NCBI RefSeq assembly: GCF_044797955.1
Contig: NZ_CP085211.1
Span: forward strand, 2,356,001-2,420,000
Direction: 5' to 3'
From: Idiomarina seosinensis_A
GTDB lineage: Bacteria; Pseudomonadota; Gammaproteobacteria; Enterobacterales; Alteromonadaceae
DNA length: 64,000 bases
The position numbers were made by a program, and so were the translations under genes. The notes under the pieces are model-generated. The model searched no databases. It saw nothing but the letters and a program-made list of their open reading frames with translations, and was not told the DNA's origin. How positions within the stretch are numbered: position 1 is the stretch's first letter; every line of letters begins with the position of its first letter. Below, piece by piece: positions 24,343 to 33,127 of the stretch.

Positions 24343-25017
24343 TCAATTTGGAAATCCTTGCTTTATGTAGATATCAAAGCGATGCTTCTTGCTTTTTAGC
24401 TGCGTGCTGGGTTTGCTACCAGCTAAAAACGGGGCACTGTTTGGCCGCTTAACCACTACCCTGAAACGGGCCACCCGTTGTGCCGGCGCAAGTAACTGAT
24501 CAGCATCATCGTCGCTGCCTACTAGCTGTTGAAACATCTGCATGTCTTTTTTAACCAGAGCCTTTTGTTTTCCGGTTTTAGGAAACATAGGGTCAAGATA
24601 AACCACATCGGTACTGTTGTCCGGCAACTGCGCAACATGGGTTTGTTTTAGTAGCTGCATCTGCCGGGCTGCTTCGCCAATAACATCGTCTTTTTGCTGA
24701 GCCCTTGATAACGCATCAGCCAATAACTCTCTGACCATCGGGTGGCGTTCGATAAGCGCTACCGGGCAGCCAAACCGTGCTAATACCAGAGCGTCGCGTG
24801 CTAACCCAGCAGTGGCATCGATAACCGCTGGGTGAAATTTGCCCGATACACCAACGGCTTTTGTTATGGCCTCGCTTTTAAGCGAGGAGTGTTGCGCCCG
24901 GTAAGCGACCTTGCCCTCATGAAAATCAACCAGCAGCGGCTGCATGGCTGGCTGAGCCTGTTGCCAGACTAATGCCAACCCCTGTTCGGTTTGCACTAGC
25001 TCAAAAGACTGGCTCAT
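24343..25017 (-). CDS. rsmJ: 16S rRNA (guanine1516-N2)-methyltransferase RsmJ
   Basis: Methylates N2 of G1516 in 16S rRNA using SAM. Recognisable parts are the SAM pocket VIDATAGLARDALVLARFGC, the ERHPMVRELLADAL segment and the catalytic-type VYLDPMFP. The C-terminal KKHRFDIYIK closes the fold. Length 224 aa is close to E. coli RsmJ. Its start overlaps the elaA stop by a single base, so it is translated as part of the dam-elaA-rsmJ tail of the large minus-strand cluster. Confidence 0.92.
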   Translation of the reverse strand: MSQSFELVQTEQGLALVWQQAQPAMQPLLVDFHEGKVAYRAQHSSLKSEAITKAVGVSGKFHPAVIDATAGLARDALVLARFGCPVALIERHPMVRELLADALSRAQQKDDVIGEAARQMQLLKQTHVAQLPDNSTDVVYLDPMFPKTGKQKALVKKDMQMFQQLVGSDDDADQLLAPAQRVARFRVVVKRPNSAPFLAGSKPSTQLKSKKHRFDIYIKQGFPN

Positions 25018-25457
25018 TAGCGCTCCATATCAATGTGGGGGATGTCATCTTCCAGATACTGCTCACTGATGGGTTTGAAATTAAAGCTCTGATAAAAATC
25101 CATTAAGTAGACCTGGGCGCCCAGCCGAATGGGTGTTGTCGGAGACTGCTGGTGCAAAAAGTCGATAGCCCGCTGCATGAGTTCTCGCCCCAGGCCGGAG
25201 CGACGAACTTTTGCGTGGGTTAAAACCCGGCCGATCCGGCTATAAGGCTGCTGAGCATCGGCTACATATAAACGAGCATAAGCAACCAGCAAGCCGCTGT
25301 CGTCCTCGGCAAATAAGTGCAGTGCCTGCTCATCGGCTCCGTCGGCATCTAAGTAAGGGCAGGTTTGTTCGACTACAAAGACTTCCTGGCGCACTTTTAA
25401 GATTTGGTAAAGTTGTTGTAGTGATAGCTCATTAAAAGAATAAAGGTACCAGTTCAT
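25017..25457 (-). CDS. elaA: ElaA family GNAT acetyltransferase
   Basis: A 146-residue GNAT protein of the ElaA family. Signature segments are YQILKVRQEVFVVEQTCPY at the N-terminus, DGADEQALHLFA, and the acetyl-CoA loop region IGRVLTHAKVRRSGLGRELM. Its substrate is not established. It overlaps the dam stop by four bases and rsmJ by one, so the three are translationally coupled. Confidence 0.88.
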   Translation of the reverse strand: MNWYLYSFNELSLQQLYQILKVRQEVFVVEQTCPYLDADGADEQALHLFAEDDSGLLVAYARLYVADAQQPYSRIGRVLTHAKVRRSGLGRELMQRAIDFLHQQSPTTPIRLGAQVYLMDFYQSFNFKPISEQYLEDDIPHIDMER

Positions 25458-26314
25458 GTGCCCACTTTTTTAATTGATTGAGTTAACGGAATAACCCTTG
25501 CTGAATGGTATAACGCTAACAGCTCACTAACCGGCTTGCGGGCATCGCCTTTCTGGCTAATGCTGCGCGCTACGGAAAGCTGGCGTATCGTTGCATTTTG
25601 GTACAAAGCGCGGGTTAACGGAGTATCGTGATTGCTGATTAATACCGGTATCTGACGTTTATTCGCAGCCCTAAGCGCGTGTCGTGCCAGCTCGCTTTGA
25701 TCATTAAGGCTAAAGCCCTGGCTGGCATAGCTGGTAAAATTAGAACTCTGCACTAACGGGGCATAAGGCGGATCGCAATAAATAATGTCCCCTTTACGGG
25801 CCCGTCGAAAAACCTGTTCAAACGACAGACAAATAAATTTTGCCCGTTTGGCTTTTTCAGCAAAATATTCAATTTCGGCTTCCGGAAAATAGGGCTTACT
25901 GTAATCTCCGAAAGGTACATTAAAAATACCTTTGCTGTTATACCGGCATAAGCCGTTGTAGCCGTGGCGGTTCATGTACAGAAACAGCAATGACCGGTAA
26001 TAAGAGTCGCTTGATTGATTAAACTCTTTACGCAAAGAGTAATAAGCGTCACTTTGATTATGGCGGCAGGTAAACAGACGTCTGGCATCATCAATGAACG
26101 TTTTTGGACGGCGTTTGACAAACTTATACAGGGTAATCAGATCCGCATTAATGTCATTGAGAAGGTAGCGTTCATAGTCGGTATTAAGAAACACCGAACC
26201 GGCACCGACAAAGGGCTCTATGAGCTTTTTTCCAGTGGGAAGTTGGTTTTTGATGGGTTCGATTAGCGAATATTTACCGCCCGCCCATTTTAAAAAAGCC
26301 CTGTTTTTCTTCAT
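25454..26314 (-). CDS. dam: DNA adenine methyltransferase Dam
   Basis: Methylates N6 of adenine in GATC, guiding mismatch repair, replication timing and gene expression. The FLKWAGGKYSLIEPI motif and EPFVGAGSVFLNTDY form the SAM pocket, and the catalytic motif is YCDPPYAPL. The DNA-recognition region includes FLYMNRHGYNGLCRYN. Length 286 aa is close to E. coli Dam (278). Its position after damX is as in E. coli, but here elaA and rsmJ follow where rpe, gph and trpS stand in E. coli. Confidence 0.95.
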   Translation of the reverse strand: MKKNRAFLKWAGGKYSLIEPIKNQLPTGKKLIEPFVGAGSVFLNTDYERYLLNDINADLITLYKFVKRRPKTFIDDARRLFTCRHNQSDAYYSLRKEFNQSSDSYYRSLLFLYMNRHGYNGLCRYNSKGIFNVPFGDYSKPYFPEAEIEYFAEKAKRAKFICLSFEQVFRRARKGDIIYCDPPYAPLVQSSNFTSYASQGFSLNDQSELARHALRAANKRQIPVLISNHDTPLTRALYQNATIRQLSVARSISQKGDARKPVSELLALYHSARVIPLTQSIKKVGT

Positions 26315-26371
26315 TGACTGGCCTTTGGAGAATCTTGTGCTCAGTGTACCCCAAAGGCCGTTTGATGAAAA

Positions 26372-27862
26372 TTACTCTACGCCGGCTGGCTCAATTTCTT
26401 TTTGTATCGCAAGATAGGTTTTCGCCCATGGTTCCATTTGCTGAACTGAAGCCGGTAATTCTGTGACAGCTGCTCTGGCTTGCTCGAGGGTGTCGAACAC
26501 TCCATAAACAATGACATAAGAGCCATCATTGCGCTGATAAACGTCGGTAGTCGTACTTATACCATGCTGCTGCCGAAACTGCGTCAACAGGTCCTCGCTG
26601 CTAATAATGGCGACCTGCAGTGCAAATGCCTGGCTATTTTGTGCAGCTATGGCATCGGTCTGGTAGGGTCGCCGGACTGCTGCTGGCTGACTGTTTGTCT
26701 GCTCCGGCTGCTGAACTTTAATTAGGCTAAGCTCCAGCTCTCTTGGGTCGTTTTCGGCAGCTGCCGTGCGGTTAAGATTATCCAGCGCTTCCCGGTACGA
26801 TATGGCTAACTCTTTCGGCATTAGCTCCAAAGAGGGTTGCTCCATGGGTTCAAAAGAGGGTAATTCGGCGGGCTTCGCGGTAGCCTCCGGCTCGCTGCTG
26901 TTGTCAGTTGTCCCGGCTTCGGCTTCGGCTTCGGCAACGGGCGACGCTGCTAACTCGCTTTCAGGCTGTGGCGTTTCACTCTGCCAGTATTGCTCCAGTG
27001 TCTCTTTATTAAAAAAAGCTGCTGCTGCGAGGCTAAGCACCAGAGTCAGAGCAAAGATATAAATAAGCTTTACCGGGCGCCTGGTTTTGCTGTCAGTTAC
27101 TGTATTTATCGATACTGAATCATCCGCTTCGCCGCCGGCTGGATCAGTTTCGTTAGTCGGCTGATCTTTGTAGCGCTGGGCCTGGGTTGTTAAAGCCAGT
27201 TGCAGGCGTTGCTGAATTTCTCCGGGGTAACCGTTAATGGTATTTAAGAATTGCTGGATTCGGTCAAAATTCCACAGCCGTTGCTGTCGCTCCGGCAATA
27301 ACTCCTGCACATAGCGTATTTGCTCATCATGAGACATCGGTGCGACTTCCAGCATGGTCGGGCCCTGAACCCGCAGATGTGGTGCTGGTTTTTGCTGATA
27401 AGCCCAGCGACTGTCGGCAACAATAATGACACTGACTTTTTGGCCGATAGCTGATAGCTGCTGGACTGTCGAGACACATTCGGCGAGAAAACTATCTGGC
27501 AAGTGCTCGCCATTATCAATAACAATAACGGCGTGTTTGACGGGCGCCTGGCGCTGCATTTGCCGGCTTAACGTCTCATCACTTAAGCTAATGGTACCGA
27601 ATAGTTGATTGAGTACCTGAGCACGCAGGCGATCAACGCTGGAGCGCTCATTAGCCGTAACGAAAGCGCATTCAGCATAATTTGACGCTTGTTCGATGAA
27701 GAGTTCAGCAATGGTAGTTTTACCGGAGCCATCACCTCCGTGAAGCATGACCAGTGAGTCATTTTGCTGAGACAGCTGGTGCAGCTGGTCGATAATATTC
27801 TGCTGACTTGCTTTAATTTTTACGGGTGCTGCGACAATATGTTGTTGAGCCACTGCTTGCAT
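26372..27862 (-). CDS. damX: Cell-division SPOR protein DamX
   Basis: Inner-membrane protein that binds septal peptidoglycan. Uniquely for SPOR proteins it starts with an AAA ATPase domain: Walker A HGGDGSGKTTIAELF near residues 41-55 and a Walker B-like AVIVIDNGEHLP. A single membrane helix (LIYIFALTLVLSLAAAAFF, about 265-283) leads into a periplasmic, Pro/Glu/Ala-rich linker and a C-terminal SPOR domain (about 415-490). The linker contains an AEAEAEA run encoded by tandem six-base repeats. At 496 aa it is longer than E. coli DamX. It sits between aroB and dam as in enterobacteria. Confidence 0.88.
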   Translation of the reverse strand: MQAVAQQHIVAAPVKIKASQQNIIDQLHQLSQQNDSLVMLHGGDGSGKTTIAELFIEQASNYAECAFVTANERSSVDRLRAQVLNQLFGTISLSDETLSRQMQRQAPVKHAVIVIDNGEHLPDSFLAECVSTVQQLSAIGQKVSVIIVADSRWAYQQKPAPHLRVQGPTMLEVAPMSHDEQIRYVQELLPERQQRLWNFDRIQQFLNTINGYPGEIQQRLQLALTTQAQRYKDQPTNETDPAGGEADDSVSINTVTDSKTRRPVKLIYIFALTLVLSLAAAAFFNKETLEQYWQSETPQPESELAASPVAEAEAEAGTTDNSSEPEATAKPAELPSFEPMEQPSLELMPKELAISYREALDNLNRTAAAENDPRELELSLIKVQQPEQTNSQPAAVRRPYQTDAIAAQNSQAFALQVAIISSEDLLTQFRQQHGISTTTDVYQRNDGSYVIVYGVFDTLEQARAAVTELPASVQQMEPWAKTYLAIQKEIEPAGVE

Positions 27863-27883
27863 AACCTTTTCCTGTCAGATGCG

Positions 27884-28954
27884 TTAGCAACATTCAGTGA
27901 TTACAGCAGCAATGGTTTGTTCATCAATGTCTTTAAAAACTGCCGCGGAGCCAATGCCGGTTGGCAGAATAAAGTGCAATTTGCCGTCTTTTACTTTTTT
28001 ATCGCGTTGCATATAGTCGCGCCATTCAGACCATGGCATATCCGGACTCTGCGTGGGTAAACCCAGCGCGCTGAATAAGTTAAAAAGACGACGAAATTCT
28101 GACACCGATAGCTGCTGTGTCACTTCCGCTAACTTAGATGCAATTATAGTGCCAGCGGCAACAGCCTCGCCATGTGTCCATTCGCCGTAATGGCTGGCTG
28201 CCTCTATCGCGTGTCCGAAGGTGTGTCCGAGGTTTAACAAAGCGCGCACACCCTGCTCGCGCTCGTCATCAGCAACAATTAACGCTTTAATTTCGCAGCT
28301 GCGCTGAATGGCTGACATTAAGGTATTAGCGTCACGCATTTTCAGCTCAGCGGTGTGGTGCTCCAGCCAGCTAAAAAACTCAGCATCGTAAATAATGCCG
28401 TACTTTATGACTTCGGCCAGACCGCTAAGGTAATCCCGTTCGGTGAGGGTTTGCAGGCACTGAGCGTCAATTAACACCGCTTTAGGTTGGTAAAAGGCAC
28501 CAATAAGGTTTTTACCCTGCGAGTGATTGACGGCCGTTTTACCACCCACTGAAGAGTCTACCTGAGCTAACAAGGTTGTCGGAATTTGGTAAAAATCGAC
28601 TCCGCGCTGGAAGGTGGCGGCAACAAAACCCGCCATGTCACCGACCACACCGCCACCTAAAGCAACAATGGCGCAGTCACGATTCAGCCCCGCTGCAATC
28701 AAGTGGTCCATTACATCACTGTAGATACTCAGGCTTTTGTACTGTTCGCCGTCAGGCATTTCAAAAACGGTGACGGAGAACTCAGTCAGGGAGTCCAGTA
28801 AGGGTTGCAGATAGTACTGCGCTACTGTGGGGTTGGTAATGATGCAAAGCTGCTGGTTGTGCTTGGGTAAAAACTTATTGAACTGCCCAAGGCTGCCGCT
28901 GGTTATGTGAATAGGGTAGCTGCGCTCATTAAGCTCGACCGTTATCGATGTCAT
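27884..28954 (-). CDS. aroB: 3-Dehydroquinate synthase
   Basis: Second enzyme of the shikimate pathway, cyclising DAHP to 3-dehydroquinate with NAD+ and a divalent metal. NAD-binding GGGVVGDMAGFVAATFQRG and QIPTTLLAQVDSSVGGKTAV are diagnostic. Metal ligands fit AEVIKYGII (Glu), LNLGHTFGHAIE (His) and HGEAVA (His). Length 356 aa is normal. It follows aroK after 30 bases in the same operon. Confidence 0.96.
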   Translation of the reverse strand: MTSITVELNERSYPIHITSGSLGQFNKFLPKHNQQLCIITNPTVAQYYLQPLLDSLTEFSVTVFEMPDGEQYKSLSIYSDVMDHLIAAGLNRDCAIVALGGGVVGDMAGFVAATFQRGVDFYQIPTTLLAQVDSSVGGKTAVNHSQGKNLIGAFYQPKAVLIDAQCLQTLTERDYLSGLAEVIKYGIIYDAEFFSWLEHHTAELKMRDANTLMSAIQRSCEIKALIVADDEREQGVRALLNLGHTFGHAIEAASHYGEWTHGEAVAAGTIIASKLAEVTQQLSVSEFRRLFNLFSALGLPTQSPDMPWSEWRDYMQRDKKVKDGKLHFILPTGIGSAAVFKDIDEQTIAAVITECC

Positions 28955-28984
28955 TGCGCAGCTCCTACACGTTAGTGGTGGGCT

Positions 28985-29515
28985 TTAGTTCAAGCCATTA
29001 ACACCCAGTTGCTCAATGATTTCATTGACCACAACTTTCGCACTTTGGTCGTCTGTACGGACAGTAATATCAGCGATTTCTTCGTACAGGGGATCACGAA
29101 TCTCCGCCAACTGCTCAAGCACTTTGCGTGGTTCTTCAGCTTCGGCGATCAGTGGTCTGCGTTTGTCACGCTGTGTGCGCGCCAATTGTTTATCGATGGT
29201 GGTCTTCAGGTAGACGACAATACCGCGCGCAGACAGCCGATTGCGGCTATCTTTGCTGATGATCGAGCCTCCGCCCGTTGCTAACACAATCCCCGTGTGC
29301 TCGGTAAGATCTTCGAGCACCTTTTCTTCTCTGACCCGGAAGCCTTCTTCACCTTCCAGCTCAAATACCCAGCTGATGTCAGCACCCGTGCGACGCTCAA
29401 TTTCTGTGTCAGAATCAAAGAAGTCTAAATGGAGTTGTCTGGCAATTTGACGACCAATCGTACTTTTGCCGGCACCCATAGGGCCGACAAGAAAAATATT
29501 ACGTTTCTCAGCCAT
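28985..29515 (-). CDS. aroK: Shikimate kinase
   Basis: Phosphorylates the 3-hydroxyl of shikimate with ATP, fifth step of the shikimate pathway. Walker A is GPMGAGKSTIGRQ, the shikimate-binding DSDTEIERRTG and GEEGFRVREEKV are present, and ATGGGSIIS is the conserved glycine loop. RDKRRPLI is the lid Arg region. 176 aa, standard length. Upstream of it, 120 bases separate it from pilQ, where a separate aro promoter might lie. Confidence 0.96.
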   Translation of the reverse strand: MAEKRNIFLVGPMGAGKSTIGRQIARQLHLDFFDSDTEIERRTGADISWVFELEGEEGFRVREEKVLEDLTEHTGIVLATGGGSIISKDSRNRLSARGIVVYLKTTIDKQLARTQRDKRRPLIAEAEEPRKVLEQLAEIRDPLYEEIADITVRTDDQSAKVVVNEIIEQLGVNGLN

Positions 29516-29635
29516 ATTCCTGCTTACATCACTGTTTAAATTAGCTGTAACTCACGAATCCGGAGTGTCTAGAGACGTCCCCCAACCCAACGAAAAGAAG
29601 CGCGATTATCGCAATTCAGCACGCGTTTAGCAACT

Positions 29636-30919
29636 CTATTCGGCAGCGTCGAGAATCGTCGGTGTAACGAAGATGACTAACTCTCGTTTCTCCTGATGAT
29701 ATTGCCGCTGTTGAAAGAGTTTACCCAGCAGTGGTAATGAAGAAAATATAGGGACTGCGGTGTTATCATTCAATTCCAATGTCTGAAAAATTCCACCTAA
29801 GACAATGGTTTCGCCATTTTTAACAAGTACATGCGTGCCCATTTCCTGTGTATCGATGGCGACGGCCGGCCCGGTTGGGGTCGAGACGGTGTCACCGCGG
29901 GTATTTTGAGTAATGGTTAAGTCCAGCAGTACATGATCATTGGGTGTTATTTGCGGTGTTACCCTTAATCCCATCACGGCTTTTTTAAATTGCACCGCAG
30001 TGGCTCCGGAGGCGGCGCTTTCAACGTAAGGTATTTCCGTCCCTTGCTCAATATAGGCGGGTTGTTGGTTGGCTGTGAAAATTTTAGGGCTGGCAATAAT
30101 TTCGCCTTTATTTTCACGCTCCAGTGCAGTTAGCTCAAGGTCTAGTAGTAAATCCTTACTCAGCCGGGCGACATTGAGTCCAACCGTAGCCGCCGGTTGC
30201 ACGCTGGGTAAGTCAACCTGCATTCCCTTAATAAAAGTGACCTCGCTATCGATTGGTAGGTTAAGCCCATACTCTGAAGCCCCCCAGCGAACCCCAAACT
30301 CTTCAGCGATATTAGCTTTCAGGCTGACCATACGTGCTTCAATCATAACCTGGCGGACGGGACGGTCGAGTTGCTTTATTAATCCTTTCAGTAGATTAAC
30401 CTGCGCCGGGGTGTCGATAATGATTAAGGTGTTGGTGCGCTCATCTACACTAATCGAACCGGCGGCCGAAACAAAGCCCGGACTGGCCTGCAACAGCGCG
30501 GCTATATCAATTGCGCGGGCAAAGTTTATTGTAACCAGCTCGGCACCGGCGGCATCGGGTTTCGCTGCTGCGGGAGCCGAGTCACTAATCCACAGAATGT
30601 CCTTGTTAAGGTTAATATAAAGTCGGTTGCTGGTGGCCAGACTATCAATGGCGTCGGCCCACTGCACATCCCTTAATTGCAGGCTGGCTGTACCTGTCAC
30701 GCCATCACTGATGACCAGATTCAATGACAGCTGCTGAGCTAACAATGTAAAAATATCCCGTAACGGCGTTTGGTTAAAAGTTAAGTTGACCCTGGCTTGC
30801 TGCTGCTCTGTGGTCAGTAGCTTTCGCCAGCCGGCTGTTTCTGCTGTAGCCGGAACAATGAAGATAAAGCACAGCAACAGGCTGCTGACCCCATGCTGTA
30901 ATAGCAGCTTGAAAGCCAT
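29636..30919 (-). CDS. pilQ: Short secretin PilQ/HofQ
   Basis: Outer-membrane secretin of 427 aa for type IV pilus or DNA uptake. A signal peptide is followed by an STN domain (NQTPLRDIFTLLAQQLSLNL), an N1-type domain with RTNTLIIIDTPAQVNLLKGL and the beta-barrel secretin domain from about 240 (EIIASPKIFTANQQPAYIEQ to PLLGKLFQQRQ). The N-terminal AMIN domains of classical PilQ (about 700 aa) are missing, so it resembles HofQ/ComE of the DNA-uptake type. It starts two bases after the PilO/P fusion gene. Confidence 0.9.
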   Translation of the reverse strand: MAFKLLLQHGVSSLLLCFIFIVPATAETAGWRKLLTTEQQQARVNLTFNQTPLRDIFTLLAQQLSLNLVISDGVTGTASLQLRDVQWADAIDSLATSNRLYINLNKDILWISDSAPAAAKPDAAGAELVTINFARAIDIAALLQASPGFVSAAGSISVDERTNTLIIIDTPAQVNLLKGLIKQLDRPVRQVMIEARMVSLKANIAEEFGVRWGASEYGLNLPIDSEVTFIKGMQVDLPSVQPAATVGLNVARLSKDLLLDLELTALERENKGEIIASPKIFTANQQPAYIEQGTEIPYVESAASGATAVQFKKAVMGLRVTPQITPNDHVLLDLTITQNTRGDTVSTPTGPAVAIDTQEMGTHVLVKNGETIVLGGIFQTLELNDNTAVPIFSSLPLLGKLFQQRQYHQEKRELVIFVTPTILDAAE

Positions 30920-30921
30920 AA

Positions 30922-31704
30922 TTACTCCTTAAGTGTTAAGTTAACCGGATGCACATCCCAGCACCCCTGACGGGGACGCCATTGCTTTAACTGCAGCGAA
31001 TCCTCATTAATGGCGATAATCTGGGTTACCGGCTCCTGTAGCCAGGCGCCTTCCGATAACGCCAGCCAGTTGCCCTGTCTGTTGGTAAAGTAGGCCTGAC
31101 GTTTGTTTTGCTTTAAATGAGTAGCGATGGCCGCCAGGCGGAGCTTGCTAAGGGCGGGCAACGATTGTTTTAAGGCTGCGGCCGGCGGACGTTGATGACA
31201 ACTGCTTGCGGCGGCCATCGGTGCCGGGCCGGTGTGTTGGATGCCATGCTGGTTAATATCCTGACTCAGTTGCCAGTGAAACTGCAGCTGGTCCGGCTGC
31301 TGTTGCTGCAGGCTCAGACGCTGGTGGCTGTGCGGCTGCTGTAGATTTAAAAAGCGGCGTAAATACTGTTCCAGTAAGTGGTGGTTAATATGCAAAAGCG
31401 AAAGTGATAATCGCCGTTGTGGCTTGTCGCGGGTCAGGGTCAGACTAACGCCCAGCTCTTCGGCCCACTGTGCGAAATGCCATTCCACCTGGTCGGCGGA
31501 GAGTATTGGTACCTCCTGCAACGGAGCAATGGCCAGGGCTTTTTGGTACTGCGCAACCTTTTTTAGCTGAGTCTGTTGCACCCGCAGTTGCTGATTAAGT
31601 TGCTGGTACTGATAATGAGTCAGCGTATAAACCAGGGCCCCGCTGACTAAGGTGCAGCAGAGCAGTATGATCAAAACCAGGTGACGGCCTGCGAAGCCGG
31701 TCAT
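30922..31704 (-). CDS. PilO-PilP fusion-like assembly protein
   Basis: A 260-residue inner-membrane protein. Residues about 7-28 form one membrane helix, then a coiled-coil helix rich in Gln (YQYQQLNQQLRVQQTQLKKV) and an alpha/beta segment resemble PilO. From about residue 185 the sequence LSKLRLAAIATHLKQNKRQA, NWLALSEGAWLQEPVTQIIA and NEDSLQLKQW resembles the beta domain of PilP, which contacts the secretin. Only one gene lies where separate pilO and pilP genes are expected, so I interpret it as a fusion. It overlaps pilN by four bases. The similarity is weak and by eye. Confidence 0.6.
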   Translation of the reverse strand: MTGFAGRHLVLIILLCCTLVSGALVYTLTHYQYQQLNQQLRVQQTQLKKVAQYQKALAIAPLQEVPILSADQVEWHFAQWAEELGVSLTLTRDKPQRRLSLSLLHINHHLLEQYLRRFLNLQQPHSHQRLSLQQQQPDQLQFHWQLSQDINQHGIQHTGPAPMAAASSCHQRPPAAALKQSLPALSKLRLAAIATHLKQNKRQAYFTNRQGNWLALSEGAWLQEPVTQIIAINEDSLQLKQWRPRQGCWDVHPVNLTLKE

Positions 31705-32207
31705 TCGCGGTCGTCAGAGGCGAGCAGCAAAAACTGCCCGGCACGTGGAAAGCTGACATCAATTTGCCGGTTTGACTGTTGCCGCCGAAGCCAGTCGACT
31801 AAGTGCTTAACTGCCTCGGTGTTCTGATAAAGCCCGGAAATGGTCAGTTCATCAGCTAGCCAGTTAATTTGGCTGATAACCAGCCCGGTAACTGACAGCT
31901 GGCTGAGCTCGATAAACTGGGTGACTAAGCTATCTTGTTGGCGCTTGGCAGTCTGCCGTTGTTTAGCCTGTTGACTTTGTTGCTGACGCTGCAAAAAACG
32001 CTGTTCGAGCTTTGGCAAAAAGGCAAGCTGCTGTGCGTTAGCGTCAATGCGTAGGCTTAGCATTGTTAACCGGGTTTGGTAGCTATGGATTAATCCTGCG
32101 GATACAGCGATTAAGAAAGCCAGATAAATACCAGCGCTGTATCGGTGACTCCATAGCTGTCGGCGCCAGCCCGGTTGCCGCCAATTCAGTAAATTTAGTG
32201 ATGCCAA
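31701..32207 (-). CDS. pilN: Type IV pilus alignment protein PilN
   Basis: A 168-residue inner-membrane protein. The start NLLNWRQPGWRRQLWSH resembles the conserved N-terminal PilN motif (INLLPWR) that binds PilM. One membrane helix follows at about 26-44, then a coiled coil and a small ferredoxin-like domain (LSVTGLVISQINWLADELTI). It overlaps pilM by 13 bases and the next gene by four. With PilM and PilO/P it would form the alignment complex across the inner membrane. Confidence 0.75.
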   Translation of the reverse strand: MASLNLLNWRQPGWRRQLWSHRYSAGIYLAFLIAVSAGLIHSYQTRLTMLSLRIDANAQQLAFLPKLEQRFLQRQQQSQQAKQRQTAKRQQDSLVTQFIELSQLSVTGLVISQINWLADELTISGLYQNTEAVKHLVDWLRRQQSNRQIDVSFPRAGQFLLLASDDRE

Positions 32208-32998
32208 TGACTGAAACCCCGTAGTGCCAGACCTAGCAGGGGCATCATCTGACCGCTATTAATTTTTATCGAATTATCGGTTGTTGATGCCGCAGCCAGT
32301 TGGTCCGGTACCTGTAAAACAGTAAATTCATGCTCTGGTAATATTTCGCGCAGCGCCAGTAAAAGAGATTTCAGACCAAATATAAAAACCGGAGTACCAC
32401 AGTGCTGAAGTGCGGCAAGCTCAGCCAGCGACTGGAACTTAATATCGATTAAATCACCATGACGACAATGCATAACTACGGCCAAAGGCGCTGCAAGATG
32501 GACAATGAGCCAGTGATTGGCGGGCTGTTTTTGGTAGCGAGGCGGCCAGTGATAAGGCAGTAAAAAGTTAACTGCCCGGACAACCGCCTGAAAAGCCGGT
32601 TCAATAACCCGGATAGGCTTATTGAATACCGCCAGCTGTTCTTTGCGTTGTTGTATTTGTGAGGTATGGCCGGTTATTACTGCCATGTAATCTGGATGTT
32701 GTTGATAGTCAAAAGCGACTGCCGCGCTTTGTTGCTGTTGAGCACCCAGCATAGTCACTACCGACTCCTGTATTTGCTGGTGAGTGACGGCCTGGGTTAG
32801 CTGTTGGTAGTGAACAGCGCGATGCTCCATTACCGTCATTAACGATGTGCAGGGTAAGGCGTCAGGAACGGTCTGATCAGGAGATATGGTGGCAAAGTAA
32901 CCAACGTTAATCTTATTTCTGACCCGCTTTAATTTAAGTAACAGCCAGGTTTCATCCAGTCTGTCGACGGCCATCATCTGACTTTCGGGTGTTGCCAT
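32195..32998 (-). CDS. pilM: PilM/HofM-like assembly protein
   Basis: A 267-residue cytoplasmic protein in the pilM position of the operon, divergent from the PBP1a gene exactly as hofM/mrcA in E. coli. The sequence is weakly conserved: an actin-like beginning (MMAVDRLDETWLLLKLKR), VAFDYQQHPDYMAVITGH and VIEPAFQAVVRAVNFLLP are compatible with PilM's second lobe. It is shorter than standard PilM (about 355 aa) and lacks its usual GIDIGSSSVK ATP motif, so it is closer to HofM. Start is ATG 32998 or TTG 33034. Assignment rests largely on context. Confidence 0.65.
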   Translation of the reverse strand: MATPESQMMAVDRLDETWLLLKLKRVRNKINVGYFATISPDQTVPDALPCTSLMTVMEHRAVHYQQLTQAVTHQQIQESVVTMLGAQQQQSAAVAFDYQQHPDYMAVITGHTSQIQQRKEQLAVFNKPIRVIEPAFQAVVRAVNFLLPYHWPPRYQKQPANHWLIVHLAAPLAVVMHCRHGDLIDIKFQSLAELAALQHCGTPVFIFGLKSLLLALREILPEHEFTVLQVPDQLAAASTTDNSIKINSGQMMPLLGLALRGFSHWHH

Positions 32999-33127
32999 AG
33001 AGCGCCCAGTAAAAGTTTTTAAAATAAGCACCAAGCGTAGTGTTTAGCGCAAAAATCAGCCATAATCGTACTTCGCCGATAGTTGTGTGAAATTGAATGA
33101 GTTTGTTGTAGTAAATGGAGTCCTTGG

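Noticed and set aside
24003..24452. 149-codon frame opposite the HI0933-type gene
   Set aside because: Antisense shadow crossing two real genes, no ribosome-binding site or family match.
29560..29582. AGACGTCC, a 7/8 met-box match upstream of aroK
   Set aside because: MetJ needs at least two adjacent boxes; the neighbouring 8-mers do not match, and the genes are unrelated to methionine.
31190..31340. Gln-rich, repeat-like DNA in the PilO/P fusion gene
   Set aside because: Explained by CAG/CAA codons of a Gln-rich helical segment, a composition also seen in neighbouring proteins.
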